This document shows positions 1 to 9,468 of a stretch of 64,000 nucleotides of DNA, one piece after another. This DNA is from Kalaharituber pfeilii. Its lineage: Eukaryota > Ascomycota > Pezizomycetes > Pezizales > Pezizaceae. The notes beneath the pieces are model-generated. The model ran no database searches. It was not told the origin of the DNA and saw nothing but the letters and a program-made list of their open reading frames with translations. Where the stretch lies: contig WHUZ01000073.1 of assembly GCA_015179045.1 (NCBI GenBank), forward strand, positions 62,001-126,000. Direction: 5' to 3'. A program made the translations under genes and the position numbers. Within the stretch, counting starts at the first letter, position 1; each line of letters starts with the position of its first letter.

Positions 1-1
1 A

Positions 2-2296
2 GGGCAGTTAATGAAGGAGCTGGCTGCTGAGCTGGCTGCAGCCAGGATGCCGAAGGATTGGCAATTCAGCAAGGTGATCATGATCCCGAAGTCTGGCAGG
101 GATCTTACGCAAGCAAAGAGCTGGAGGCCTATTCAACTCATCAATTGTGTGGGAAAACTGATGGAGAAGGTGGTTGCTGATGACTTGCAAGAAGCTGGAC
201 TATTCCACCATGGGCAGTTTGGAGGAGTGAGAGGAAGGTCTGCAATTGATGCCTTATTTCGGGCAGTTGTGAAGAGCCAGAGAGCCCTGGCACGTGGCGG
301 TGGGGCAGTGTGGATTATGGAGGATGTCAAGGGAGGCTTTGGGAACACACGTTGGGATATGGTCAAGCACCGAGTACAGGGTTCTAAAGCTGAGAAATGG
401 TTGCCCTGGTTAGAAACCTTCTTCCGGGAGCGAGAGTTTGAGGTGGAATGGGATGGACAGGTGAGGGGCAATGGCAGATCGAATGTAGGTGTGCCGCAGG
501 GCTCGCCTTTATCCCCAGTTGTGTTCCTCATATACATGGCACCAATTCTAGAAGAGATGGAAACAAAGGTAGCTACAACAGTGAGAGACTGTGAAGTGGA
601 GCTGCCCTCATTTGTAGATGATATGAACTGTGTCATTCTGGATTGGGAAGGAGGAAAGGATATGAGGAGAATTGGGGAGAGAATTGCAGGAGTACTCAGG
701 GAGGTTGCTGAAGCTCACAATCTACCACTGGAGACCTCAAAGGAGGAGGTCCTAGTCATGGGTAAGAAGGCGAAGAGAGGGGCAGATGTTGAGAGGTGCA
801 AGTGGCTAGGGGTGATTTGTGATAGCACTCTTGATTTCGACCTCCACTGGAAAAACCGGATCGAGAAAGCCAGGAAACTCATGGGCGCGCTGTCTGGGCT
901 AGGCAACTCTCAATGGGGTATGAGTCCTATCTCATGGAGAAAGGCTTATACAGGCATGGTAAGGGCAGTGGCCCTTTGGGGGTCCGAAATTGGGTGGAGA
1001 GGCCAGAAGCAGTGGAGAGAGGAATTTGAGAAGTTGCAGTATCAAGCACTTCGCAAATGCACTGGTGCAGTCCGAGGGGCAGCGAGAGTAAAGGTCGAGG
1101 CCATTGCTGGAGTAGAGAGTGTAACGACGATTCTCGATCAAGGCCAAGCAAGATATGCACTAAGATCAGTGAGGGACCCTACAGGAGTTGGAGATTTATG
1201 GCCGGAAAGCTTCACTGGAATGGTAGCCCCAGACCCAGACAGAGAGGGTGAAAGGGGGAGGGACTGGAGAGACTTTAGCTTGAGTTATGCTGCAGACAAA
1301 AATGATGGGTTTGAGTCAGTAGCTGGAAAGATTGCCAGCACTCTCGAGGTCAATGAGGAGGAGAGAGTGTCCTGGGGGCGAGATGTACACCTACCACAGA
1401 CAGGCATTGAGGTCATTGACCTCAAGTTGTGCAAGGAAGACGCCCCAGCCAAATGGGAAAAGGCCATCAATGAGGCTAAGGGTGACTCGGTGGCTATTTT
1501 TACAGACGGCAGCCGCAGTGAGGAAGGCGGTGTTGGTGGCGGATGGTGCTGGAGGCAGGTGGTAGCAGGTGAGTCAGAGGGGTCCCGGTGGGTAGGCACA
1601 AAGGCAACTGTGTGGGACGGTGAGGTCTCAGGAATGAGGGGTGCCCTTGAAGCAGTTGATGGCAGTGCAAAAGTACTACTACTCGCAGATTCTCAGGCAG
1701 CTATCAGTGCAGTCCAGAAAGCAGGAAAAACTGGCAAGGCAAGAACCGCAGACCTAGCGCGGGTGATAGAGCTGATTGCAGAGAGGCGGCGGAGGCTGAG
1801 GAAGGCGGATGCAGTGAAGCTGGCATGGGTCAAGGCCCACGTGGGGATAGAAGGCAATGAGAAGGCGGATGAGTTGGCCAAAGAGGGGGCCAAGGGCATG
1901 AGGTATGATGGGCAGGCCACTGAGGGTGGGCTGCGTCAAGAGTTAGTTCGAAAAAGAAAAGAGGAGAGGGAGCGTGCAGGGTTTGGGAAGGGCAAATTCG
2001 TGAAGTGGGGCAGGAGAGCACTCACAAATTACACTTGGCTGCGGACTGGAAAAGGCGGAGCTATGTGGAGGAGGATGGTCAGTGGCGAGGAGGTACAATG
2101 CACATGTGGTGATGCATGGAGTGCTGAGCATGTGGTGTTCAGATGCACAGAACTGGAGCGGCCCCAGAGGAAGAACAAAAATGGGGCACATATCACCTGG
2201 CAGTCCTGGAAGGACCTAGAGGAGAAAGGATGGAAGCAAGAAGGCGTGGAAGGTGACCCGGTCGAGTACTGGTTTGCCTGCCTCGATCTGGGGTAG
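2..2296 (+). CDS. LINE-A ORF2: reverse transcriptase and RNase H (5' partial)
   Basis: ORF2 protein of a LINE, used for target-primed reverse transcription. The frame is open to the window edge; counting from the Met at base 11 it has 761 residues. RT block A is EDVKGGF near residue 103, block B is GVPQGSPLSP near 165, and the catalytic FVDD is at about 200-203. The thumb follows, with a LGV...HWKN motif near 270-285. RNase H comes next: TDGS near 497, the Glu in WDGEVSGMR near 538, LADSQ near 560, and AHVGIEGNEKAD near 609-620, so the D-E-D-(H)D set is present. The C-terminus has a C-x-C-x7-H-x4-C zinc motif near 698-713. The endonuclease domain lies outside the window. No stop or frameshift is seen in the part shown, so this copy may be recent. 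It is intron-free, as expected for a LINE. Confidence 0.93.
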   Translation, partial: GQLMKELAAELAAARMPKDWQFSKVIMIPKSGRDLTQAKSWRPIQLINCVGKLMEKVVADDLQEAGLFHHGQFGGVRGRSAIDALFRAVVKSQRALARGGGAVWIMEDVKGGFGNTRWDMVKHRVQGSKAEKWLPWLETFFREREFEVEWDGQVRGNGRSNVGVPQGSPLSPVVFLIYMAPILEEMETKVATTVRDCEVELPSFVDDMNCVILDWEGGKDMRRIGERIAGVLREVAEAHNLPLETSKEEVLVMGKKAKRGADVERCKWLGVICDSTLDFDLHWKNRIEKARKLMGALSGLGNSQWGMSPISWRKAYTGMVRAVALWGSEIGWRGQKQWREEFEKLQYQALRKCTGAVRGAARVKVEAIAGVESVTTILDQGQARYALRSVRDPTGVGDLWPESFTGMVAPDPDREGERGRDWRDFSLSYAADKNDGFESVAGKIASTLEVNEEERVSWGRDVHLPQTGIEVIDLKLCKEDAPAKWEKAINEAKGDSVAIFTDGSRSEEGGVGGGWCWRQVVAGESEGSRWVGTKATVWDGEVSGMRGALEAVDGSAKVLLLADSQAAISAVQKAGKTGKARTADLARVIELIAERRRRLRKADAVKLAWVKAHVGIEGNEKADELAKEGAKGMRYDGQATEGGLRQELVRKRKEERERAGFGKGKFVKWGRRALTNYTWLRTGKGGAMWRRMVSGEEVQCTCGDAWSAEHVVFRCTELERPQRKNKNGAHITWQSWKDLEEKGWKQEGVEGDPVEYWFACLDLG

Positions 2297-2452
2297 CCGG
2301 GGACCGGGGGACGGAGGGCACTGGGTGCTCAAGGGTGTATGTAGATTCCGTAGTTAGTTGTCTCAAACCTGGCCCGGGTATATGGGTCCCTGCCATAGGC
2401 TGGTAGCCTGTATGCGGGGTTACGTGAATAAAAAAAAAAAAAAAAAAAAAAA
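2..2452 (+). mobile_element. LINE-A copy A1, 3' part
   Basis: This is the 3' end of a non-LTR retrotransposon that starts before the window. It holds most of ORF2 (RT, RNase H, C-terminal zinc motif), a short 3' UTR, and a hairpin tail at 2389-2418 followed by TTACGTGAAT and poly(A) at 2430-2452. The hairpin has an outer stem CCTGC/GCGGG, an inner stem AGGCT/AGCCT and loop GGT. A 95%-similar 3' end is present in copy A2 near 30.4 kb. Confidence 0.93.
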
Positions 2453-2486
2453 GCCGTACACTTTCACCACCCCTCCATGCCACACC

Positions 2487-2660
2487 GCTGTACCGCATTC
2501 CCGTAGATTGAGTCTTCCATATCTCGCGCTGCAGAGGAAGGGCTGCCATACCTGTTAAATTGAAACCATTCTGCCATTCTCGTGCTGTTGAAAGGGCCCT
2601 ACTAGTACAGTAGCTGTCAGATTCAGCTCAGGCTCATACATCTTGCGACTTTGAAAGATG
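2487..2660 (+). repeat. 56-bp degenerate tandem array, left part
   Basis: Units of about 56 bp begin GCCATACCTGTT and end near CGAAAGGGGCCT. They recur at 4620-4639 and 5288-5486, so one array appears to have been split by LINE-B insertions. One unit at about 2543-2600 is nearly identical to the units near 5.3 kb. No coding content is seen. Confidence 0.6.
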
Positions 2661-3299
2661 CCTACATGGCGAGCGAAGTGGAGTTCCCACGGCCATCACT
2701 GGGTCTTTGGTTAGTCTTGGGTAGGACTGGCAGTTAGGACAGATCCGCGCCATCACCGCCATCTGAAGCTGTTAGGGCCCGGGGCGAGACGTAGTAGCTG
2801 CATTGAGGGTCCCAGCACGTAAAGGGTTGTGAGATTAGAGCCTGATAAGCTCCAATAGACACTCCCCAGGCTTGACCCTTGTGTGGAACGGGAAGCTTTA
2901 CTAAATACAGAGCGAGCCGTGGCGTTGGACTTGTGGGGAGTCCAACGGTCCGAGAGGTCGGATGCTTACGTCGGTGCCAGCGGTCGGAGTGGCTTCATCC
3001 GAAGTCGCGGGCTTAGCGAAGGTGCTTAAGGTGCAAACGATGTGACAAGCCTATGGCAGGGAGAGTATCGTACTCACTTGGGTGGTGCCCTGAGTTGGTT
3101 CAAGTGAAACGACTGCCCTAACCTGCAACCTTCGTACAGTTGTTGGGCCTGTGGACAGCGCAGTGGAGCAATCCCACAGTATGAAAATCGCGCAGGGGGG
3201 CCAGAAATGGTCACAAGGCCGTGCTAGCCTTACAGAGCCTAAAAAAAGCACAGTAAATACCAGTTGGGCTTTGGAAACTGGAAGACTCCCCCCTACATT
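2661..3299. other. Unassigned stretch upstream of LINE-B B1
   Basis: No convincing gene. It may be the decayed 5' part of LINE-B B1: the site before 2661 (CTTTGAAAGA) and the site after the B1 poly(A) (GTTTGAAAGA) could be target-site duplications, but both lie in the 56-bp array, so the match is weak evidence. Confidence 0.3.
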
Positions 3300-4619
3300 G
3301 GCCGGCAAAGCGGAGAAAGCTATATACCAGTATCGCACCTAACATCGCCACATGGGGGGCATGGGCGTGGCACGACTATGCGCATAGAGCACCGCGAGAG
3401 AAGATGAGAGAGCTGGAGAAGTGGCAGTACACGGTGGCGCGAGGGATCACAAACGCCCCCTGGGGAACCAGGTGTGACGTGGTAGAAGGGCTGGCCAACC
3501 TGGAGTCTGCAGAGACGTTCGTTAGATGGGAGGCAACGCGAGTGGAGGCGAGGGCATTGAGGTTTCCGGAGTAGCGACTCAGAGAGGCAGAGGACGAGGC
3601 GGTGTACCTACGAGGCTCACTGGCGCACGGCAGGGAGCTACCGTTGGCAACTTTACCGACTCTACAACGGGACGCAGAACAGGCAGAATGGATGAGACAC
3701 ATAGACGATGTGACGGATGAAGGTTGGACTCCCGTCTACACGGACGGGAGCATAAGGAGTGACAGAGCAGGAGCGGGGATGCACCAGGGAGGCAATCAGA
3801 CTTCGGTTTATTTGGGCCAGTATGCCACGGTGAATGACGCGGAACTAATCGCGATTAGCGAGGCGATGGACAGGGTAGAAGGGGAGCTGTTAATCATGAC
3901 TGACTCGAAGTATGCGATTAAGAGGATGGCAGATATATCCCGGGGAAACCCAACACAGGATGGGGTAACAAACCGGCTTCGGGAGGCGTGGGAGAGAAGG
4001 GTAGACCGAGGCGACCGGGACACGTCCGTGATGTGGGTCAAAGGTCACAAGGGCATCCCCGGAAACGAGGCAGCGGACGAGGCGGCTAGAGTGGGCACGG
4101 TGCTAGAGAATGAACCAGAGTTGATAACGGAAGCGGGACTGAGACAAGGGGGCAGGAGAGAGAGAGCCAGGGAGAGGAGCCGGCTGGGACTGTCATACAG
4201 ACCGTTGGAGAGGCTTGGACATATGACCGGAAGATTGGCGGGATTGTTAGGGGGAAGGGATTACGTGCGTGGAGGTGGCATCTAGGGGAAGGGGACGGTC
4301 CCGAATGCAGATGGTGCGGGGAGAAGGAGGAGACAACGAGACATGTACTAGGCGAGTGTAGGGTGTGGAGACGGAGGTGGCCTGGGGGGGAAGAGCACGT
4401 CAGGAGGCCCCCCCGGGGCAAGGGGGAGGGGGAGGAAGACCCACTGAAGAAGTTGATAGAGATGCTGGGGGAGTAAGGAGACATCGGTTACTTATATTTC
4501 CACTTACTTTGTTATCTTTGTCATGTTTAAACTGGTTTATCACTGATTATGTATCTAAGACATCGCCATAGCCCATAGGGCGGCAAGCGATTAATGAGAT
4601 TAAAAAAAAAAAAAAAAAA
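3300..4619 (+). mobile_element. LINE-B copy B1 (5'-degenerate)
   Basis: LINE-B fragment running from the RT thumb/linker (ATWGAWAW and ELEKWQYTVAR motifs, in shifted frames) through RNase H and the zinc motif to the 3' hairpin at 4562-4592 and poly(A) at 4602-4619. The hairpin has an outer stem ATCGC/GCGAT, an inner stem GCCC/GGGC and loop ATA. It sits inside the 56-bp tandem array. Confidence 0.85.
3602..4476 (+). pseudogene. LINE-B RNase H and zinc motif, frameshifted
   Basis: RNase H domain of LINE-B ORF2: YTDGS, then NDAELIAIS, LIMTDSKYA and VKGHKGIPGNEAADEAA, so the catalytic residues are present. The frame that starts at 3602 ends at 4285. The zinc motif (CRWCGEKEETTRHVL...C) continues in another frame to a stop at 4476. 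Comparison with the uninterrupted copy at 23677-24366 places the frameshift near 4258-4275. The RT is missing or decayed upstream, so this copy cannot move by itself. Confidence 0.82.
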
Positions 4620-4641
4620 GAGTTTGAAAGAGACCCGCCGG

Positions 4642-4833
4642 TGGAGATATGCCATAGGAAAGACCGACTCCCCAGAATGCAGATGGTGCGGGAGAGCACC
4701 AGAGAACCTAACCCACATAACCAACGATTGTCAGACATGGAGGAGAAAGATAAGGGACGGAGCGGGAGGACTAAGGCAACCGGATAAGGAGACAAACATC
4801 GCGGAGATACTGGAATGGGCAGGACAGGAATGA
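4642..4833 (+). pseudogene. LINE-B ORF2 C-terminus (zinc motif only)
   Basis: About 64 residues: the end of LINE-B ORF2, with WRYAIGKTDSPECRWCG and a downstream H...C pair (LTHITNDC), ending at a stop at 4833 after EILEWAGQE. The same C-terminal block ends the copies near 23.3, 40.1 and 41.5 kb. It is a truncated fragment with no catalytic domain. Confidence 0.8.
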
Positions 4834-4903
4834 TCTCACTTCCTTTCAATTTTCCTTTCTTTCTTCACTTTCTCATACATGTACCTAAAATAACCTCGCC
4901 ATA

Positions 4904-5220
4904 TTTTTTTTTTTTTTTTTTTTTCTTTCATTACTCGCATGCCGCCTAAAAGGCTATGGCGAGGTATAAGTAAACTGCCTAACTATCCAACTAGGTACAA
5001 GAGAGTGTCTGAAACAAGGGAGGGATGTCTGACGCATGGTGTCGAGCCCGTCTAAACCCTTTTCCTGTCTGGCTCGTACACCTCCGACTTCAACCATTTC
5101 CCGCCAAGCCTGACCTTTCCGGGCTCCACCTTTGTCTTCGTGTATAAGACTATGGAGCTAGCCGTCTTGCCTTCTTCGTCAAGTGTCTGCTTCCGTCGCA
5201 ACCATCGGATGCCCGATGTC
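4904..5220 (-). mobile_element. ORF1-only retroposon copy 1
   Basis: A 317-bp minus-strand insertion flanked by a perfect 13-bp duplication TAACCTCGCCATA (4891-4903 and 5221-5233). Read on the minus strand it goes from the end of a LINE-type ORF1 (5218-5052), through a short 3' UTR, to a LINE-B-type hairpin (about 4964-4934; inner stem GCCT/AGGC) and poly(A). No ORF2 lies between ORF1 and the tail. Confidence 0.85.
5052..5218 (-). pseudogene. ORF1 C-terminal fragment
   Basis: About 55 residues matching the C-terminal half of the ORF1 proteins near 10.8, 25.0 and 62.9 kb: GIRWLRRKQTL, ASSIVLYT and VRLGGKWLKSEVYEPDR, then a stop five residues later. In fungal Tad-like LINEs this RRM-like block is normally followed by CCHC knuckles. 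Here, as in the other copies, the protein stops before them. The 5' end is truncated by the insertion event. Confidence 0.78.
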
Positions 5221-5287
5221 TAACCTCGCCATAGCCCACAGGGCGGCACGCGAGTAATGAAATAAAAAAAAAAAAAAAAAAAAAAAA

Positions 5288-5486
5288 AGAGACCCGCCAT
5301 ACCTGTGAATTGAGCTCATGTTGCTACATTGCGCGACATCGAAAGGGGCCTGCCATACCTGTTGCACTGAGTTCCGTCTGCCACATCTCGTGCCGTCGAA
5401 GGAGACCTGCAATTCTGGCAAATGGAACTCATGCTGCCACTTGAAAGGGCCCTGCAATACGGTTAAGTTAATCTCATGTTGCCATA
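5288..5486 (+). repeat. 56-bp degenerate tandem array, right part
   Basis: Three to four units of about 45-57 bp, each beginning GCCATACCTGT or GCAATACGGTT and including a GAxxTCATGxTGCCAC core. It is cut on the right by the hAT element starting at 5487. Confidence 0.65.
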
Positions 5487-5689
5487 TAGTGAGCGGCACG
5501 AGCTAGCTCGAGCCGAGCTGGGTGGAGGGTGAGCTCGAGCCAGCTCGTGGGTAAGTGAGCTCGGCTCGAGCCGAGCTCATCAAATAGAAGGTGGGCTCGA
5601 GCTGGCGAGCCTTGATTACATGATATTGATAACTAATCCAAACTATTCTACAGCTTTATCCTCCTCACCGCTATCCGCTAAATTCAGTA

Positions 5690-5879
5690 TTTCTGTCTAA
5701 AAAGTTGAATGACACCTTCATGAGTTTTGTTATAGAGTTTCTATATAGTACGAGCTGAGATTTTCTGAGCTTTGGGGTCACAATATTGGAGGAGCTCTAG
5801 AAATGATGCCTTTTCTGCTAGTTTGATTGGTGAATTTGTTGAGATAAGAAAGCGGCAAAGGAGTTCACGATACTCTGTT
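5690..5879 (-). pseudogene. hAT transposase N-terminal relic
   Basis: The minus strand encodes about 58 residues including LCRFLISTNSPIKLAEKASF and LLQYCDPKAQKISARTI, then a stop. This matches the region just after the BED zinc finger in hAT transposases (the ...N.PF..vE...F..L....P pattern). The rest of the protein is absent, so the element is internally deleted. Confidence rests on motif recognition only. Confidence 0.6.
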
Positions 5880-5934
5880 TCGGAAAAGCTCTCTGGTTTA
5901 GCTCACTTTGTTGGAACTATCATGTTAAATGGTA

Positions 5935-6543
5935 CTCGTTACATTTAGTGATGCAGGTGGGGGCGGTGTTGGCAGACCGTGCGAGAGGTCTGTATTCAAG
6001 TGTGTAAGATGCAATATTGAACAACTTGAATGCATTTGACTCACTGAACATGAGAATAATATCAACATTGCATTAGTATTGTGTATGTCCACCATTTGCT
6101 ATGATTACAGCTTGCATTCGTTGAGGCATAGAATCTATCAACTCTAATATCTCTTCACCAGTGATATTATCCCACTCTTCCAGTATTCTAGCAACAAGTT
6201 GTTCTCCAAGAGGCCTAGGAGATCACTTGTTCAGTCTCTTCTTCATTATTCCTCAAATAGCCTCAATAGGATTGAGATCTGGAGATGAAGGTGCCCATGT
6301 CAAAGACTGCATATTGTACCAATTCCGGAACCATTGTGTTTGCCTCGCTGTATGAGCAAAAGCATCATCCTCCATGACATACGGCCAGCAATTCGCATAT
6401 GCACTTTCTACTTGGTAGAAAGGATTTAATTGGAATTATACAGTTCTACGACTCGATATTGCATCTCACCACACCTGAACACAGACCTGTCGCACGGTCT
6501 GCCAACACCGCCCCCACCTGCATCACTAAATGCTGGTAACGAG
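5935..6543 (-). mobile_element. Tc1/mariner element, internally deleted
   Basis: A 609-bp element inside the hAT. It has TA duplications at 5933-5934 and 6544-6545 and inverted repeats of about 60 bp beginning CTCGTTAC and including GCAGGTGGGGGCGGTGTTGG. Between them is only the 3' end of a transposase gene on the minus strand. Confidence 0.85.
6073..6386 (-). pseudogene. Tc1/mariner DD34E transposase C-terminus
   Basis: Minus-strand remnant with MEDDAFAHTAR (second catalytic Asp) and WAPSSPDLNPIEAI (catalytic Glu), a spacing that fits DD34E, ending with MPQRMQAVIIANGGHTQY. There are two in-frame stops: one where other family members have Trp-Gly after the NPIE motif, and one about ten codons later. 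The first catalytic Asp and the DNA-binding domain are missing. Confidence 0.82.
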
Positions 6544-6778
6544 TATTCGTCGCTTCAATTCTGTGGCGTTGCTAGTGGACGCCACAAGTTCTGAAAGGTG
6601 AGTATTTTCCTCAGTTGTCACTTCCGAAAATGGTGAAGCAACATGGGTGTGGTTGTTGTACTCGGGGTCAAGGGTAAGTCTTCAGAAGCGCTATGCACTG
6701 CATTGCCAAGCTTCCTCTAGGTAACGCGATGTGGACAACAACACAAATTAACTGTAATTTAGACGTGTCGCTAACTTA

Positions 6779-7634
6779 CTGTGGTTCACCACTTTCCCGG
6801 ACACCCCACTTTCCCGGACACATTTACCACCAAAACTGCGCAACTTTTGCACTCAATATCTCAACAACCACAACAGCATTTGTGAATGCACTTTGTGTAG
6901 CTATTAGATAAAGTGTAATTCTTGCTATCCAGCACCTTTTCTTCATCAAAAATTGGGGGTGCAAAGGGATTATGACTTGTCGCATTTCCGTTGGAAGGCT
7001 TGGCATTTATTTCTATGGGATCTCCATACAAAATGTTCATCAGACTCGAATGTAGTCCTACTCTTCAACGCTAATTACAATAGCTATGATAGTATATGTC
7101 AAGAATCACCTGAAGAGGTATAGTAAGGTGCTGCATTTAGTTTACTTTCATTTGTTGAATTGCAGAGTTGGTGTACAACTATCTACTTTTGGGCGTTGTT
7201 CTCATACAAATGGTTTCTATGGGAAATATGAATATTGTGAATAATTTCACAACCACTACAGTTATTACCTAACTACGTTGTTCATAGTTTCTGATGGAGT
7301 GATGCTATTGAATGTGAGTGTCTGAGTTTTTTTCATGAATTGATTGCAGGTGTAGCATGCAGAATTCGGGGGTGGTGACATTTGTATGGAGATCCCATAC
7401 AAATAAATGCCAAGCCTTCCAACAAAAAAGCGACAAGCCATAATCCCTTTGCAGCCACAATTTTTGATGAAGAAAAAGTGCTAGATAGCAAGAATTACAC
7501 TGTGTCTAATAGCTACACAAAGTGCATTCACAAATGCTGTTGTGGTTGTTGAGATATTGAGTGCGAAGTTTGCGCAGTTCTGGTGGTAAATGTGTCCGGG
7601 AAAGTGGGGTGTCCGGGAAAGTGGTGAACCACAG
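6779..7634. mobile_element. Foldback (long inverted-repeat) element
   Basis: 856 bp with two arms of about 258 bp (6779-7037 and 7373-7634) that are inverted copies with a few mismatches. The termini CTGTGGTTCACC are flanked by TA at 6777-6778 and 7635-7636. The unit CCACTTTCCCGGACAC is tandemly duplicated in each arm. The 335-bp centre has no coding content. The TA duplication suggests mobilisation by a Tc1/mariner transposase. Confidence 0.85.
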
Positions 7635-8226
7635 TAGTGTCAACAGAGCTATATTACCGGTACGCGCATAAGTTACAGCAGCACTGAAACTACGAGGAAC
7701 CCGAAAAGCTCATTTTGGCAGTCCGAGCAAGTTCTGGAACAGAGAGACTACATGAGGTAAGCATCTTAGAATTATTACACTACGTGACGATGCAAATCTG
7801 CTGTCGGATTAAGGACGGAGAGGTACTGAAGGAAAAGCTATAAGAGGAATGGGAAAAAATAACGAAGGAGAGGTTTCTGTCATTAGTTAGGAGTATGCCA
7901 GATAGACTCTGAGCTATTATTGCTGCTTGTGGGGCTGCGACACCTTATTATTTTCATGATAGAAGTTTTTGTATGTAAATCCCATATAAAAGTTCTGAAG
8001 ACTTTTGTTCGATTATCCATGTCATGTTGCGTTGCTATGGGGCATCTGCAAGACTCCCAGTTATGCAGCTTGTATGCATCTGAAGACTAACCCTGGCCCC
8101 CGAGTACAGCTTTTGACTTGCCAAGTCTTGGAACAATGCATACATAAAGTTTCGTACTTATTGTCTAATATTTTTCGCTGCAAAATCATACATCTTTTAT
8201 ACAGGTAACTATGATGATGAGAGTTC

Positions 8227-8261
8227 TTTTTTTTTTTTTTTTTTGTTTTTTTTTATTTCAT
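8227..8261 (-). mobile_element. LINE tail micro-insertion, 35 bp
   Basis: A 35-bp insertion flanked by a perfect 13-bp duplication ATGATGAGAGTTC (8214-8226 and 8262-8274). On the minus strand it reads only ATGAAAT plus about 28 A with one C. The ATGAAAT matches the bases that follow the LINE-B hairpin, so the cDNA stopped before the hairpin. Confidence 0.8.
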
Positions 8262-8817
8262 ATGATGAGAGTTCAAAACAGTATGCTGAATATAGCCAGC
8301 TGGGCTGGCAAGAAAGGCTTCATGAATTGATATAGAATTGGTTGTCATATTGATAAATTGCTAATGTAGTATAAGGAACAAGAATCTTAAAGTGTAGTCT
8401 CGAAGCATAGTATGAGTCTCGATATTCGGTAGTAGTAAAGAGAAAAGATTTTCAAGAGGATAGAGAGAATAGAGAGGCCTATATATACACTCTTAAAATG
8501 CGCAACTTACCTTCTAGAGACCTTGGAGATATTGAATATAAAAGACTTGATATAGGTCTATATAATTGAACTACTTTTGATATTTATAGGAGCTGTTAGC
8601 AGCTTGAAATGAGCTCCGAGTCTCTAATATATTACCATCTTAGGTATTTACAGTTTATGAAACCTTCCACTGACTGAGCATTTTAGCGAGCTGTCAAGGA
8701 TCATACTAGTGTAATCTTAGCTGTCTTAAGCTCGAGCTAGCTCGCGCGCGCAGGCTCGGGCTCGAGCTGGCTCAAGCAGGCTCGGCTCGTGCCGCTCACT
8801 AATTACCATATTAGATA

Positions 8818-9242
8818 CTGTGGGAATCTTGGTGCTTGATGATGCAACGGTGGATGATAACTCAAGATGGAAGGGGGGACCAGTAAGGCCTAGATGAGAC
8901 TACCCAAGGGGGAAAGGGGGACCATGACGTCCTGGATGAGACTACCCGAGAAGGAAGGAGGGCCCTGAGGGACTGAGGAGCGGCAATTACCACAAGGGGG
9001 AGGGGGCCAGAGGGTGATGGGTATATAAGGACGGGGAGAAGGAGGCTTTCTATCATCATCATCATCGTCGAGGGTGGTCACTGTATAACTGGGTGGTTCT
9101 TCTGTCCGTCTTGCAGTGTTTCATAGTCCTATTCAATACAGTGAACCGGTCTTTGTCTTTGTGCCTCGCGGTTATCTCTAGCTCTTTGCTATTGTGTGTT
9201 CCGATTCCCCTCCTCAGAACTTCCGTCCGACCCCTCCCACAG
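8818..9242 (+). mobile_element. Solo LTR or TA-type MITE
   Basis: A 425-bp insertion into hAT sequence. Removing it with one TA restores the hAT sequence seen near 8.64 kb and 30.95 kb. It can be read as a TA-flanked element with CTGTGGGA inverted ends, or as a solo LTR (TG at 8819, CA at 9241). The LTR reading is favoured by a TATATAAGG box near 9013, a CT-rich leader and T-rich U5-like sequence. A 45-bp direct duplication lies at about 8870-8955. The terminal bases alone do not decide between the two. Confidence 0.55.
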
Positions 9243-9413
9243 TATCTACAGTTTATGAAACCCTGCGCTGGCTGAGCATCTTAGCGAGCTGTCAAGAGAA
9301 ACACTACCGTAATCTTGGCTGTCTTGAGCTCGAGCCAGCTTGCATGGGCTCGGACTTGAGCTGGCTCAAGTGCCCTGCCTTGGCGAACAGCTGCATGCGG
9401 GGTCACGTGATAC

Positions 9414-9444
<31 letters not shown>

Positions 9445-9468
9445 TGGCTTGGCTCGTGCTGCTCACTA
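9243..9468 (+). mobile_element. hAT right-end fragment
   Basis: Right end of a TAGTGAG-family hAT (its 16-bp continuation is at 8802-8817), ending in GTGCTGCTCACTA at 9468. It matches 8620-8801 and is split by a LINE tail insertion at 9367-9440. The left end of this copy is not seen. Confidence 0.7.
9367..9440 (+). mobile_element. LINE-C-type tail-only insertion, 74 bp
   Basis: Flanked by GAGCTGGCT (9358-9366 and 9441-9449). It consists of five bases, the CCCTGCC...GCGGGG hairpin, TCACGTGATAC and poly(A). It lies inside the hAT right end. Confidence 0.8.

Larger units (their letters stand above)
4640..5287 (+). mobile_element. 5'-truncated LINE-B copy, split by a minus-strand retroposon
   Basis: A 5'-truncated LINE-B insertion flanked by an 11-bp duplication AGAGACCCGCC (4629-4639 and 5288-5298). 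It holds the ORF2 zinc-motif end, a 3' UTR, and the tail hairpin. It was cut at the hairpin by a second insertion at 4904-5220, so the hairpin is split between 4893-4903 and 5224-5253, followed by poly(A). Confidence 0.85.
5487..8801 (-). mobile_element. hAT-like transposon, non-autonomous, with nested elements
   Basis: Termini are inverted: TAGTGAGCGGCACGAGC at 5487 and its complement ending at 8801. Both ends carry subterminal repeats of GAGCTCGAGCY. Flanks TTGCCATA and TTACCATA are an imperfect 8-bp duplication, offset by one base. The minus strand keeps a relic of a hAT transposase (5690-5879). A Tc1 relic, a foldback element and a tiny LINE-tail insertion lie inside. Family members with the same ends occur at 30774-31086 and 43881-44290. 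Confidence 0.72.

Noticed and set aside
4562..4619. Hairpin next to an A/T run as a Rho-independent terminator
   Set aside because: The A-tract follows the hairpin on the coding strand, copies are bounded by target duplications, and the setting is fungal; these are LINE tails.
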